Position numbers and translations under genes: made by a program. DNA of 64,000 nucleotides from Mycobacterium sp. DL592. Lineage in GTDB: Bacteria; Actinomycetota; Actinomycetes; Mycobacteriales; Mycobacteriaceae. The DNA is taken from NCBI RefSeq assembly GCF_011694515.1, contig NZ_CP050192.1, forward strand, positions 3,978,172 through 4,042,171, written 5' to 3'. The notes under the pieces are model-generated. The model was not told the DNA's origin, searched no databases, and saw nothing but the letters and a program-made list of their open reading frames with translations. Of this stretch, positions 55,119 through 62,758 are shown in pieces; position 1 is the stretch's first letter, and each line of letters opens with the position of its first letter.

Positions 55119-56882
55119 TCAGGTCGGGACAGTCGCTGTTTGGCAGATCCGATAGGACAGGTGCGACTCCAAACCGCGCAGCCGGCCCTCGTCCAGACGC
55201 TGGCTGGCCAGCAGCAGGTGCACCCCGAGCGAGCGACCCACCCGGCCGATCATCGCGAACAGGTCCGCGAATTCCGGTTGCCGGTGCAGGAGTTCGGCGA
55301 ACTCGTCGACCACGACGAGCAGCGAGGGCAGCAGAGGCAACTGCGGGTCGTGGTGTCGGGCCAGCCGGTAGGCGGCGAGGTTGACGGCGTTACCGGCGCG
55401 ATGCAGCAGCTGTTGGCGGCGGTGGATTTCGCCGGCGAGCGCTTCCTTGGCGCGCATCACCAGTTGGTCGTCCTCGGACAGGTTCGTGATGATCGCCGCG
55501 ACATGGGCGAGGCCGCCGAGCCCGAGGAAGGTCGCGCCGCCCTTGAAGTCGACGAGCACCAGGTTGAGCTCGTCGGGTGAATGCCGGCAGGCCATCCCGA
55601 CCACGACCGTCCGCAACAGTTCGGACTTGCCCGATCCGGTGGCCCCGATGCACAGCCCATGTGGCCCGTGTCCACCCTCAGCGGCCTCCTTGATGTCGAG
55701 GTCGACGGCGGCGCCGTCGGGAGTGCGGCCCAGCGGCACCCGCAAGGCACCGCCATCACTAGCGGCGTCGACAGCCCGGCTGACCCGGTAGCGCGCCAGA
55801 CGGCGGGCGCAGTCACGTGCCGCAGCGACGCTGAGCGCATCGGCTCGGGCGAACTCCTCGCCGGACACCGAGAGTCGCCCGGCGTCGAGGCGCATCGTGA
55901 GCGCATCGGTGTCGGCGGCCGTGCCGACGACCATGGACGTCACCGCCTCCCCGCCGGCGGCGTAGCGGCCGTCCGACCGGTCGACGAGGACGATCAGGTG
56001 GGGTCGCACCGCGTCGGCGGCAAGGGCTTCGAGATCGGCATGACAGTCGTAGACCATCGGGGTGCCCGAGGCCGGATGGCGGTTGTGCGGCAACCACTTC
56101 AGCCAGTCCCACTCGTCGCGGCGGCCTGGATCGACCATCGCGGCGATCAGCACGGCGTTCGGCGGCTGCAACACCGCGAGCTGACAGATCATCGCTCTCG
56201 CCAGCGCACGCGCGTCGTCCCGGTCACCGTCGAGCGCCAGCGCGGAAACACCGGTCAGCGCAAGGGCGATCGGTGCGTCGTCGACCACGGCATGGGTGCG
56301 GACACACTGCCGGAAGGCCTCCGCAGTGACGGGGTCGAGGTCCTCAGGTGCCGCGACTGGGGGCAACGCGATGCGACGGCACAACCGTTGTGCGCCCAGG
56401 CCCAGCCGCACGTGGCCGAAGTCGCGCTCCCCGGCGCGGCGCTCCCACATCCGCCTGCCCCCGATCAGCGTCCATAGCGCCGCCGGCGCCGGGTGCATCC
56501 AGGTGAGCCGCACATGTTGTCGCTGAGCGGCATCTCGCAGCTGGGCAGCGAGACCGTCGAGGTGGTCGAGATAGCGGCGCCGCTGCTCGTCGAGGCGAAG
56601 GCCACCATGGGCGCGCCCGCTCTGCCACAGCATCGCCAGCATCGACATCAGCGCCATACCGGGCAGCATCAGCATCATCGGACTGACCGGCCTGCCCGAC
56701 CTCGCAGCCCAGACGAGCATGCCGGCGCCGGCGACGACGCCCACCACGAGGGCCGGCGCGAACCGTGCCGGCCCTCCCGTCGGGGCGGGGACCGGCGGTG
56801 CTGGGATCACGATGTCGTCGCCGGGGATCTCCGGTGGCCGCAGTCGTGCATGCCCGCCGAACTCGATGGTCGTCGTGCGCAT
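55119..56882 (-). CDS. eccC4: EccC4 N-terminal part (membrane segments and ATPase domain 1), truncated
   Basis: A 587-residue product of the ESX-4 motor ATPase gene: two N-terminal membrane segments (FAPALVVGVVAGAGMLVW, MLMLPGMALMSMLAML), then ATPase domain 1 with Walker A IGATGSGKSELLRT and Walker B-like LVLVDFKGGA. After LESHLSYRI the frame ends CQTATVPT-stop, where EccC proteins continue with a conserved linker. The total eccC4 span (3200 bp) is not a multiple of three and is ~170 codons shorter than the ~1236-residue M. tuberculosis gene. Start ATG at 56882 with a leaderless-type -10. Confidence 0.85.
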   Translation of the reverse strand: MRTTTIEFGGHARLRPPEIPGDDIVIPAPPVPAPTGGPARFAPALVVGVVAGAGMLVWAARSGRPVSPMMLMLPGMALMSMLAMLWQSGRAHGGLRLDEQRRRYLDHLDGLAAQLRDAAQRQHVRLTWMHPAPAALWTLIGGRRMWERRAGERDFGHVRLGLGAQRLCRRIALPPVAAPEDLDPVTAEAFRQCVRTHAVVDDAPIALALTGVSALALDGDRDDARALARAMICQLAVLQPPNAVLIAAMVDPGRRDEWDWLKWLPHNRHPASGTPMVYDCHADLEALAADAVRPHLIVLVDRSDGRYAAGGEAVTSMVVGTAADTDALTMRLDAGRLSVSGEEFARADALSVAAARDCARRLARYRVSRAVDAASDGGALRVPLGRTPDGAAVDLDIKEAAEGGHGPHGLCIGATGSGKSELLRTVVVGMACRHSPDELNLVLVDFKGGATFLGLGGLAHVAAIITNLSEDDQLVMRAKEALAGEIHRRQQLLHRAGNAVNLAAYRLARHHDPQLPLLPSLLVVVDEFAELLHRQPEFADLFAMIGRVGRSLGVHLLLASQRLDEGRLRGLESHLSYRICQTATVPT

Positions 56883-56888
56883 GCACGG

Positions 56889-56894
56889 ACGGTA
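56889..56894 (-). promoter_or_regulatory. -10 element for leaderless eccC4
   Basis: TACCGT on the minus strand, 6 nt before the ATG at 56882. Confidence 0.5.
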
Positions 56895-56959
56895 GGCAGC
56901 CGGCGCCACCGCGGCAATTCACCTGTGGACAGCGGAGTTCACCGCCGCCGCAGCATGGC

Positions 56960-56965
56960 TAGCGT
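56960..56965 (+). promoter_or_regulatory. -10 element for leaderless eccD4
   Basis: TAGCGT lies 7 nt before the ATG at 56973, divergent from the eccC4 promoter. Confidence 0.5.
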
Positions 56966-56972
56966 CCGCGGA

Positions 56973-58256
56973 ATGACTGTGAACACCGGTGTGTGCCTCG
57001 TGTCGATCAGGACCGCGCGTACCGAGGCGGAGCTGGCGCTACCTGCCGACAGAGCGCTCAGCGAGTTACTGCCGGCACTGGCCGAGGCCATGGGCGAGCA
57101 TCCGAGCGCTGCTGAGCTGCACCTGATCCGGCCGGACGGCGCCGTCGTGGACTCGACCAGACCCCTGGCACAGTGCGGAGTCCGGGACGGCGACGTGTTG
57201 TTCCTGGCCCCGGCTGACGGTCCCGCGCCCTACCCGGGGATCGACGTGAGCAGCGTACTAGCCCGCGTGGCCGAACGTACCGACCATCGGCCACCTGCCC
57301 CCGGCTCGACATGGGCAGTCCTCACCGTGGTGTGGTCGGCGACCACCGTGGCGATACTGATCTGCCTGGCGGCCCGCGCGGGTGGTCATGACCACATCGT
57401 CTGTGGTTGTGCTGCAGCCACTTTCACACTCGGCGCGGCCGTAAAGGCGCGCCCACAGCGGTGGCTTTCGTTGACCTCGGGTGCCGCGGCGGTGGCCTTG
57501 GCCGCACTCACGGCGCTGCTCACGGCACCCGGGCTGGCAGGTTTCCTGCTGGCGATGTCGGCGGTGGGCGCCACCGCCCTGGTGGCCTGGCGGGTGCTCG
57601 ATCGTGGAGCAGAAGCGTTCGTACCGTTGGCGGCGGTGGGCATGTCGTCGGCCGTGATTTCGGCGACGGCGGTGGTCGGCTGGGTATCCGTGCCTGCGGT
57701 CGGCCCGCTGCTGGCCACCACCGGTGCGGGCGTGCTGGCCTGGTCACCGAGACTTGCGACCGTGATCGGCGGCCTGTCGCCCTCGTCGGGCGGCGACGAT
57801 ATCGAGGTGCGCGCAACGCAGGTGCACCAGACCCTCACCGGGTTGGTGACAGTCGGCGCGGCGACGATGACACTCGGAGCGATCCTCAGCGCGGTGTTCG
57901 CGGCACGACCGGCAGAGGCTGCCGCCTTCATCGGAGTGACAGCGGTGAATATGCTGTTGCGCAGCCGGATTCATGGCGATCGGCGCCAGCGCTCAGTGCT
58001 GCTTATTGCCGGCGGTGTTACCGCGACCGTATTCGCCGCGCGACTGGCCGTCAGCGCACCGTGGGCGGTCGGCCTGCCGTGCGGGCTGACTGTTGTGGCG
58101 GCGATCGTCGCAGTTGCGCTTCGGTCGGCAACAATCCGCCTCTCCCCCTCGGAAATCCGCCTGCTCACGGTCGTCGACGCCGTGGTGAGCGCTGCCGTGG
58201 CGCCCTCCGCATGCGCGGCGGCCGGGGCCTTCAGCGCGATCGGTGGACTCTTGTGA
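56973..58256 (+). CDS. eccD4: ESX-4 membrane channel component EccD4
   Basis: A 427-residue protein: ubiquitin-like N-terminal domain (about 1-90; PADRALSELLPALAEAMGEH, LAQCGVRDGDVLFLAPADGP) and about ten or eleven membrane helices (VLTVVWSATTVAILICLAAR, AAVALAALTALLTAPGLAGF). EccD forms the bulk of the ESX inner-membrane pore. Start at 56973 follows a leaderless-type -10; the longer frame is eccC4 antisense. Stop overlaps the mycP4 GTG by GTGA. Confidence 0.92.
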   Translation: MTVNTGVCLVSIRTARTEAELALPADRALSELLPALAEAMGEHPSAAELHLIRPDGAVVDSTRPLAQCGVRDGDVLFLAPADGPAPYPGIDVSSVLARVAERTDHRPPAPGSTWAVLTVVWSATTVAILICLAARAGGHDHIVCGCAAATFTLGAAVKARPQRWLSLTSGAAAVALAALTALLTAPGLAGFLLAMSAVGATALVAWRVLDRGAEAFVPLAAVGMSSAVISATAVVGWVSVPAVGPLLATTGAGVLAWSPRLATVIGGLSPSSGGDDIEVRATQVHQTLTGLVTVGAATMTLGAILSAVFAARPAEAAAFIGVTAVNMLLRSRIHGDRRQRSVLLIAGGVTATVFAARLAVSAPWAVGLPCGLTVVAAIVAVALRSATIRLSPSEIRLLTVVDAVVSAAVAPSACAAAGAFSAIGGLL

Positions 58257-59572
58257 ACAGGATCGCAGCCGCACCTCTCGGCGTGCTGGCGTCGGTGCTG
58301 ATGGTGGCAGTGCACTGCGCCCCGGCGGCATTCGCCGTGACGCCACCGGCCATCGATGACTCGCTGCTTCCGCCGCCGGCCCCGCCGGCACCACCTGAAC
58401 CCACAGTGCAACGAAAGCCGTGCGCGGTACCACTGGAGGCGACCGCACACCGGCCGCACGCCACCCAGTTCGACGATCTCGACCTGGAATCGATGTGGCG
58501 TCTGACCCGGGGTTCGGGTCAGCGGGTGGCCGTGATCGACACCGGAGTACAGCCGCACCCCAGGCTGCCCAGGGTGATCGCCGGTGGCGACTATGTGTCC
58601 AGCGGCGACGGCAGACAGGACTGCGACGGGCACGGAACCATCGTCGCCGGAATCATCGCCGCCGGCCCGGATGACGCCGACCCCAGCGGGTTCAGCGGTG
58701 TGGCGCCGGAAGCGGCCGTGATCGCAATCCGGCAGTCCAGCAACATGTTCGGGCCGGTGTCAGATCCGGCGAGCGACGGCTTCGGCGATGTCACGACGCT
58801 GGCGATGGCCGTGCGTACGGCCGCGGACATGGGAGCGTCCGTGATCAACATCTCCTCGGTCGCCTGCGCCGAAGGGATGTTCGACGACAGGGTGCTCGGT
58901 GCGGCGCTGGCCTATGCGGTCGACGTCAAGGACGCGGTGGTGGTTGCCGCCGCCGGCAACGTCGGGGGCCCGGGCCAGTGCGCGGCACAGAACACCGGCG
59001 AACAGCCGACGGTGATCGCCAGCCCCGCGTGGTACGACGACTACGTCCTGACGGTCGCCTCGGTCAACGGCGAACGCGACCCCTCGGCGTTCAGCCTCAA
59101 CGGCCCGTGGGTCGACGTCGCCGCCCGCGGGGAAGCCGTCGTATCCCTCGACCGGGACGGTGCGGGGATCGTCGACACCCTGGCAGGGCCGTCCGGCCCG
59201 ACGCCGATCTCGGGAACCAGCTACGCCACCCCGGTCGTCAGCGGTCTGGTGGCGCTCGTGCGGGCCCGCTTCCCGAGACTGTCGGCGCGGCAGGTGATGA
59301 CGAGGATCGAATCCACCGCACACAAGCCATCCCGCGACTGGAATCCCATGGTGGGCAACGGCATCGTCGACGGTATGGCTGCGCTGAGCGACCAGCCCGT
59401 CGCATCGTCGACCCCCCGGCCCGCCCCGATACCCGCTCCGGCGCAGACCAGTCCCGAGGCGGCGCCCTCGCGCGGGGTCATCGTGGCGGGCGCTGCGCTG
59501 TGTCTGATCGGCCTTGCGGTCGCCTCGACACGGCTACGGCGCCGCCCCGTCGAGGACGTCCCGGCCGGCTAG
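58253..59572 (+). CDS. mycP4: ESX-4 mycosin protease MycP4
   Basis: A 439-residue subtilisin-like serine protease with signal peptide (LGVLASVLMVAVHCAPAAFA), catalytic Asp in VAVIDTGVQPH, His in DCDGHGTIVAG, Ser in ISGTSYATPVVSG, and a C-terminal membrane anchor (VIVAGAALCLIGLAVAS). Mycosins cap the periplasmic side of ESX systems. Translationally coupled to eccD4; its last 39 bp overlap the opposite-strand eccB4 gene. Confidence 0.94.
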   Translation: MNRIAAAPLGVLASVLMVAVHCAPAAFAVTPPAIDDSLLPPPAPPAPPEPTVQRKPCAVPLEATAHRPHATQFDDLDLESMWRLTRGSGQRVAVIDTGVQPHPRLPRVIAGGDYVSSGDGRQDCDGHGTIVAGIIAAGPDDADPSGFSGVAPEAAVIAIRQSSNMFGPVSDPASDGFGDVTTLAMAVRTAADMGASVINISSVACAEGMFDDRVLGAALAYAVDVKDAVVVAAAGNVGGPGQCAAQNTGEQPTVIASPAWYDDYVLTVASVNGERDPSAFSLNGPWVDVAARGEAVVSLDRDGAGIVDTLAGPSGPTPISGTSYATPVVSGLVALVRARFPRLSARQVMTRIESTAHKPSRDWNPMVGNGIVDGMAALSDQPVASSTPRPAPIPAPAQTSPEAAPSRGVIVAGAALCLIGLAVASTRLRRRPVEDVPAG

Positions 59573-60883
59573 TGCGGATTCTCGGCTGAGTTCGGCCCCG
59601 GCGGGGAGCGCGGCGAGGAACGCCCACGGCACCGCGGCGGGATCCCGGCCGAGCCCCAGGGCATCTGCCGCCGCCGAATCACGCACGGGGAAAAGAACTC
59701 CCGTATCGGAGAGAAGATACCGTCCGGATGTCCCGGCGGTGACGTCGATGCTGTGTCCCGGCGGGATGGCGACCGCGTCGACGTTCGGTCCGTCGCCGTC
59801 TGCGGCGGCCAGCGCGACGGTGCTGCTGCCGTCCGTGCCGACGGGTCCGACGGCGATCCCGGCAGTGCCGGAGCGCCACGTCGCACACACCCCGACGGAG
59901 TCGTCGCCGAGCAGTGTCGGCACTACGTCGGGGTAAGTGGCCACCGGCAAGGTGTCGACGAGAGCAGCGCCGGCGACGACATCGGGCGATACGGAGGTGA
60001 TGTCGGTGGTGGCGGCCGGGTCAGCGAAGCGGATCAGGTCGGCAGTCAGGCGGCCGACCCGTTGGAATCCCTCACGCAGGGCGACGTAGAACTCCTCTGA
60101 TCCCGCCCTGACCGTGCGCACCACGCTGCCGACGGCGAACCCGGCAACACCGGACGGCTGCCCGACCCCGGTGATTCGCGGCGGCCCGATCGCAGGAACC
60201 TCGGGGATGACGCTGAGCAATGTCGAGGACACCGGCCGTGGCCTGTGCCCGTCCAGATGCAGCGTACGGGCCGTCACCGGATCGGCGGGATCGACGCGGG
60301 CCCGGCGACCGTCGTAGAGCAGATACGTCATCGCATCGCCGTGTGCCGCGGACACCAGGACACCGGCGCCGGGCCCGAGGTCGGCCAGGGATTCCCAGCC
60401 GGTGACACCGACCGACGTCGACCGCTCAGCACCGTCGCACACAGCCCAACGCTGATCGACCGGCGGGATCAGTTCACCCACCGCCCGCGGTGCTCCGGGG
60501 ATGCCGAGGACGGGACCGCGCACGATCCCGCGCAGGGCGGTGTCGTCGACAACCCTCGGCGCTGCCGGACCGCCCAGGATCAGCTCGGCGGAGACGAGGT
60601 CGGTCACTGGCCGCAGGCGTTCACCCACCCGGACGAACAGTGCACCGGACTGGCGTGACATCACCAGGGGGCTGTCGCCGGGCACCGGACGCACCATCGT
60701 CGTCGCCGCCATGACCGCCCCGACACCCAGCGCCAGGCCACATCCGGCCACCATGGCGCGGCGATGCGCGCGGACCGGATCCTCCCCGGGCGCCACTGGC
60801 CGGCCCAGGACCGCGTATTCGAGTCGGCGCCACTGAAACCGGCTGGCGCTGGCCTGTAACCGAAGGGACCCGGGGCGCCGCAC
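59534..60883 (-). CDS. eccB4: ESX-4 core component EccB4
   Basis: A 449-residue single-pass membrane protein: short cytoplasmic N-terminus (ASRFQWRRLEYAVLGR), membrane helix MVAGCGLALGVGAVMAAT (about residues 44-61), and a periplasmic repeat domain (LVMSRQSGALFVRVGERLRP ... VDTLPVATYPDVVPTLLGDD). EccB proteins form the periplasmic part of the ESX complex. GTG at 60883 has TAGGGT six nt upstream (leaderless type). Its 3' end overlaps mycP4. Confidence 0.93.
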   Translation of the reverse strand: MRRPGSLRLQASASRFQWRRLEYAVLGRPVAPGEDPVRAHRRAMVAGCGLALGVGAVMAATTMVRPVPGDSPLVMSRQSGALFVRVGERLRPVTDLVSAELILGGPAAPRVVDDTALRGIVRGPVLGIPGAPRAVGELIPPVDQRWAVCDGAERSTSVGVTGWESLADLGPGAGVLVSAAHGDAMTYLLYDGRRARVDPADPVTARTLHLDGHRPRPVSSTLLSVIPEVPAIGPPRITGVGQPSGVAGFAVGSVVRTVRAGSEEFYVALREGFQRVGRLTADLIRFADPAATTDITSVSPDVVAGAALVDTLPVATYPDVVPTLLGDDSVGVCATWRSGTAGIAVGPVGTDGSSTVALAAADGDGPNVDAVAIPPGHSIDVTAGTSGRYLLSDTGVLFPVRDSAAADALGLGRDPAAVPWAFLAALPAGAELSRESALAGRDVLDGAAP

Positions 60884-60889
60884 GGAATC

Positions 60890-60895
60890 ACCCTA
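60890..60895 (-). promoter_or_regulatory. -10 element for leaderless eccB4
   Basis: TAGGGT on the minus strand, 6 nt before the GTG at 60883. Confidence 0.5.
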
Positions 60896-60941
60896 GATCA
60901 GTTGTCGCGCGGCAGATTTCGGCTGTCAACAGCCCCCGGCA

Positions 60942-61994
60942 CTAGCGCCAGCGCGCCCAGACGTAAGGCACCAGAGACTGCAAGAAATCCAGGTCGGGCC
61001 CGGGTCGGGCACCTGCGAAGGCTTGCGCGAAGTACTCCTCGGCGACCAGCAGGATGCCCTCGGCGTACTGGCGGGTGAAGGTGATACTTCCGTAATCGTC
61101 CATCAGGGCCCGGACGGTGCCCACCAACTCCGCTGAGCGTTGCCCCCGGCTGAGGCGCAGGTAGTCGCGGACCACTCGCCGGTCATCCCCTTCGGCGGTG
61201 GCCAGCAGATGCACCAGCGTCAAAGTCCGCTTCCCCTCGTACAAATCTCCGAGGATCTCCTTGCCGTAGGTGCGCTCGTCACCGATCAGATTCAGCAGGT
61301 CGTCGCGGATCTGAAACGCCGCACCGAAGTGAAATCCGAAACGCACCAGCGGCGCCAGATCAACCGCGCCGGCCGATCCGAGGATCGCGCCAACCCGCAG
61401 TGGGTGGATCGTGGTGTACCAACACGTCTTGTGCATAATCAGCTCGAGATAGTCCTCGGGGCCGAGATCTTCGACATCGTCTGCCTGCCAGCCGATCTCG
61501 GTCGCCTGCCCCTCCAGCGTCCGCATCGCCATCGTGTCGAATTCGGCCCACACCAGGTCGGCGATCTGCGGGTCGATTCTGCGGGTTGCCTTGCGCAACA
61601 CCTGACCCGCCACCATGGCCAGGCCGTCCCCCGCATTGAGCGCGGTACCGAGACCGTAACTGGCCGCCAGAGTCGGCCGTCCTCTACGAATCTCACTGCC
61701 GTCGACGATGTCGTCATGGATCAGGAACGTGTTGTGCAGCAGCTCGATCGCCACCGAGGCACCGAGCAGCGCGTCAGAGTCGGCGCCGAAGGCGCGGCCT
61801 GCCGACAGGCACAGCGCTGGGCGCAGTGCCTTTCCCGGGCGTGCGGGGTATTCGCGCATCGGCCCGTACAGCCACTGGTGCGGCTCGCCGTCGGGAAGAG
61901 CGTCGAGCATTGAATTGCGCACGAGCCGTGCGATCACGCGCAGGCGGTCTTCGACGCGCCCCACAAGATCCTCCCGATCGGCGGTGCTCGTCAT
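60942..61994 (-). CDS. polyprenyl diphosphate synthase
   Basis: A 350-residue trans-prenyl diphosphate synthase. First aspartate-rich motif DDIVD in FLIHDDIVDGSEIRRGRPT; second is DDLLNLIGD in FQIRDDLLNLIGDE, with Asn at the fifth position. KALRPALCL carries the IPP-binding Lys-x2-Arg. Product chain length cannot be read with confidence; GGPP-type is plausible. The ATG overlaps the stop of the 229-residue gene by ATGA. This layout (PHQWLYGPMREYPARPGKAL) resembles polyprenyl synthases reported as cargo of family 2 encapsulins, but no shell gene is in view. Confidence 0.85.
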   Translation of the reverse strand: MTSTADREDLVGRVEDRLRVIARLVRNSMLDALPDGEPHQWLYGPMREYPARPGKALRPALCLSAGRAFGADSDALLGASVAIELLHNTFLIHDDIVDGSEIRRGRPTLAASYGLGTALNAGDGLAMVAGQVLRKATRRIDPQIADLVWAEFDTMAMRTLEGQATEIGWQADDVEDLGPEDYLELIMHKTCWYTTIHPLRVGAILGSAGAVDLAPLVRFGFHFGAAFQIRDDLLNLIGDERTYGKEILGDLYEGKRTLTLVHLLATAEGDDRRVVRDYLRLSRGQRSAELVGTVRALMDDYGSITFTRQYAEGILLVAEEYFAQAFAGARPGPDLDFLQSLVPYVWARWR

Positions 61995-62680
61995 TGCGCC
62001 GCCGCCGGCTCCACCTCGAGCATGATCGGCAGCCAGATATCGGGGTGGCCGTCCACGAGGAGCATCGCGTGATAGCGGCCGGCGGGGACGTCGGCGCCGA
62101 CCTCGACGTGCACCAGTACGCCCCGACTGCACCGGGCGGGCATCGCAATTTGAGCGGGTTCGAAGACCACCCGGTCCGAACCGATGACGTGTCCGGCGTG
62201 CGAGAGCAGATCGCCGCACCGCAACACGATCTCGCCGCGATCCACCGGCCCGCTGTTATGCAGCCACACCTCCCCGGACACCACGGCCGCAGGGCGCACC
62301 GTCAGCACGAGGTGCCCGGTGGCCGCAGAGTTGACGAAGTCGAACGCCGCACCCCGGGCCGGTTGGGCAGCCGACGCATTCCCGACCGAGCCGGCAAGTT
62401 GGCCAAGAATCGCCCGCCAGGACTGAAGCAACGCCTGGACGTCTGGGTTCTTTTCCGCGGCGGCACTGTCGGGCGGCTTCGACGTTTGCTGTTGCGTGTG
62501 GGGGCCGGGCGCTTCCCCGCGGTCAGGCCGGGTCACGAAACGATCCACCAACCCTGCGGCCGCACGGAACCCGCGTGCTTGGATCTCGCCGAGCGCGCGT
62601 GCGTTGACTGCCGGATCGAACACCAACGCCCATGGCACGTCCGACATTGCTGCGTCGTCGGGATCGCGGGTTCCGCTCAC
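61991..62680 (-). CDS. unrecognised protein with C-terminal beta-sandwich-like domain
   Basis: A 229-residue protein. The N-terminal half has a helix (NARALGEIQARGFRAAAGLV), a polar Gln/Pro/Ser linker, and a second helix (QALLQSWRAILGQLAG); the C-terminal ~95 residues alternate strand-like segments (GEVWLHNSGPVDRGEIVLRC, GVLVHVEVGADVPAGRYHAM, DIWLPIMLEVEP) as in Ig/Fn3-type sandwiches. No signal peptide. I do not recognise the family. GTG at 62680 follows GGAGGG. Co-transcribed with the polyprenyl synthase, so a role in that pathway is inferred. Confidence 0.7.
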   Translation of the reverse strand: MSGTRDPDDAAMSDVPWALVFDPAVNARALGEIQARGFRAAAGLVDRFVTRPDRGEAPGPHTQQQTSKPPDSAAAEKNPDVQALLQSWRAILGQLAGSVGNASAAQPARGAAFDFVNSAATGHLVLTVRPAAVVSGEVWLHNSGPVDRGEIVLRCGDLLSHAGHVIGSDRVVFEPAQIAMPARCSRGVLVHVEVGADVPAGRYHAMLLVDGHPDIWLPIMLEVEPAAAQ

Positions 62681-62726
62681 GTCACCCTCCCCATTCGTTT
62701 CCCCGGCCAGTTCGCCACCTCCCCGG

Positions 62727-62732
62727 TATGCT
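62727..62732 (+). promoter_or_regulatory. predicted -10 element of the 62759 gene
   Basis: TATGCT lies in the 78-bp divergent region, about 26 nt before the ATG; GGCGGGGGCC adjoins the start codon. No -35 is evident. Confidence 0.3.
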
Positions 62733-62758
62733 AAGGCCGCACGGCGAAGGCGGGGGCC

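Noticed and set aside
53683..56882. Reading the two eccC4 frames as a natural EccCa/EccCb split like ESX-1
   Set aside because: The C-terminal frame has no ribosome site or start before its ATPase motif, coding similarity continues upstream of it, and a conserved linker is missing; a mutation explains this better.
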